Assembly: GCF_047495875.1 (NCBI RefSeq)
Contig: NC_092474.1
Span: 3,365,001 to 3,429,000, forward strand
From: Pithys albifrons albifrons
Taxonomy: Eukaryota > Chordata > Aves > Passeriformes > Thamnophilidae
DNA length: 64,000 nucleotides
Reading direction: 5' to 3'
The notes under the pieces were generated by a model. It saw only the letters and a list, made by a program, of their open reading frames with translations. It did no database searches and was not told the origin of the DNA. How positions within the stretch are numbered: position 1 is the first letter of the stretch; each line of letters starts with the position of its first letter. This document shows, in pieces, positions 63,757-64,000 of this stretch. Position numbers and translations under genes: made by a program.

Positions 63757-64000
63757 TTAATCTTTCAGGAAACAAAATAGGCTCCAGCCCTAGCACTTGT
63801 CTAGCAATAAATACCCTTTCCAACTGATATCATCATGACTCAAAGTGTATCTTTGTTCTGACGATTTCCTAAGGTAATCTCTGCTCAGTTATGGCCTGAT
63901 GGCCTCAGAGGTGTGAGTTATCACACCCGGCTTGAGATGTGCAGAGATGGCATCTGGGCACAGACAGGTCAGTCTGGGCTTCCCTCAGCCACTGGGGGGG

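Larger units (their letters stand above)
42325..64000 (-). other. ADGRD1: ADGRD1 (GPR133) transcription unit, 3' part only
   Basis: This is the 3' end of an adhesion GPCR gene on the minus strand. Four exons (46713-46839, 45458-45499, 43216-43308, 42470-42565) join without a frame break to give 118 complete residues plus one split codon. They cover transmembrane helix 6, extracellular loop 3, transmembrane helix 7 and the full cytoplasmic tail. The tail contains the ADGRD1-like strings RAAFKHKTKVWSLTSSS and RVDLSAV before the stop, which match the human receptor closely as I remember it. ADGRD1 is a plasma-membrane receptor that autocleaves at a GPS site, is activated by a tethered agonist and signals mainly through Gs and cAMP; those parts lie upstream of this window. 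The 5' end of the gene is beyond the right edge. The 3' boundary is inferred from a poly(A) signal. Confidence 0.93.
46840..64000 (-). other. Large ADGRD1 intron, continuing past the right edge
   Basis: The helix 6 exon needs an upstream exon ending in AA and encoding the end of helix 5 and intracellular loop 3. I read this region on the minus strand for that sequence and for other ADGRD1 receptor segments and found none, so it is most simply one intron of more than 17.1 kb. It contains an 18-bp tandem duplication at 47601-47635, a near-perfect palindrome at 49673-49690, X-box-like sites near 57.35 and 63.70-63.76 kb, and a CpG-containing segment near 61.3-61.5 kb. Short or divergent exons could have been missed by eye. 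Confidence 0.7.

Noticed and set aside
1..64000. CRISPR arrays, tRNA or rRNA genes, prokaryotic operons, phage or plasmid functions
   Set aside because: None are present. The sequence is eukaryotic, with introns and CR1 elements, and no cloverleaf or regularly spaced repeat was seen.

Overview
This is a window of vertebrate nuclear DNA, most likely from a bird and plausibly a songbird. The evidence is two CR1 LINE 3' ends, one closing in the octamer-type repeat (ATTCTATG register) typical of avian CR1, a low repeat load, and split genes with GT/AG introns. There are no bacterial operons, CRISPR arrays, plasmid functions or confident tRNA/rRNA genes. Nearly all of the open reading frames are chance ORFs in AT-rich non-coding DNA.

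Only one protein-coding gene can be supported. The last four coding exons of ADGRD1 (GPR133, an adhesion-class G-protein-coupled receptor) lie on the minus strand between about 46.84 and 42.47 kb. They join in frame with consensus splice sites and encode transmembrane helices 6 and 7, the cytoplasmic tail and the stop codon. A poly(A) signal follows about 120 bases after the stop. The exons for transmembrane helix 5 and everything upstream were not found, so the region from 46,840 to the right edge reads as one intron of at least 17 kb, unless small exons were missed by eye.

Region by region: 1-42.3 kb is intergenic DNA downstream of ADGRD1. It contains an old degenerate CR1 fragment (about 6.5-6.9 kb), a younger CR1 fragment with an uninterrupted 3' reading frame (about 17.8-18.36 kb), an AT microsatellite (14.46 kb), a G-quadruplex-type run (22.17 kb) and a 22-bp imperfect inverted repeat (26.8 kb). 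42.3-46.84 kb is the ADGRD1 3' end. 46.84-64 kb is the large intron, with a few possible regulatory segments. The most notable of these is a pair of X-box (RFX-type) matches 41 bp apart (start to start) near the right edge.

No new multi-gene system is visible. The points most worth checking are the X-box cluster, the inverted repeat, the frame-preserving 42-nt exon in transmembrane helix 7, and two unexplained ORFs near 31 kb. Conservation claims here are inferences from motif content, because no alignment was available.
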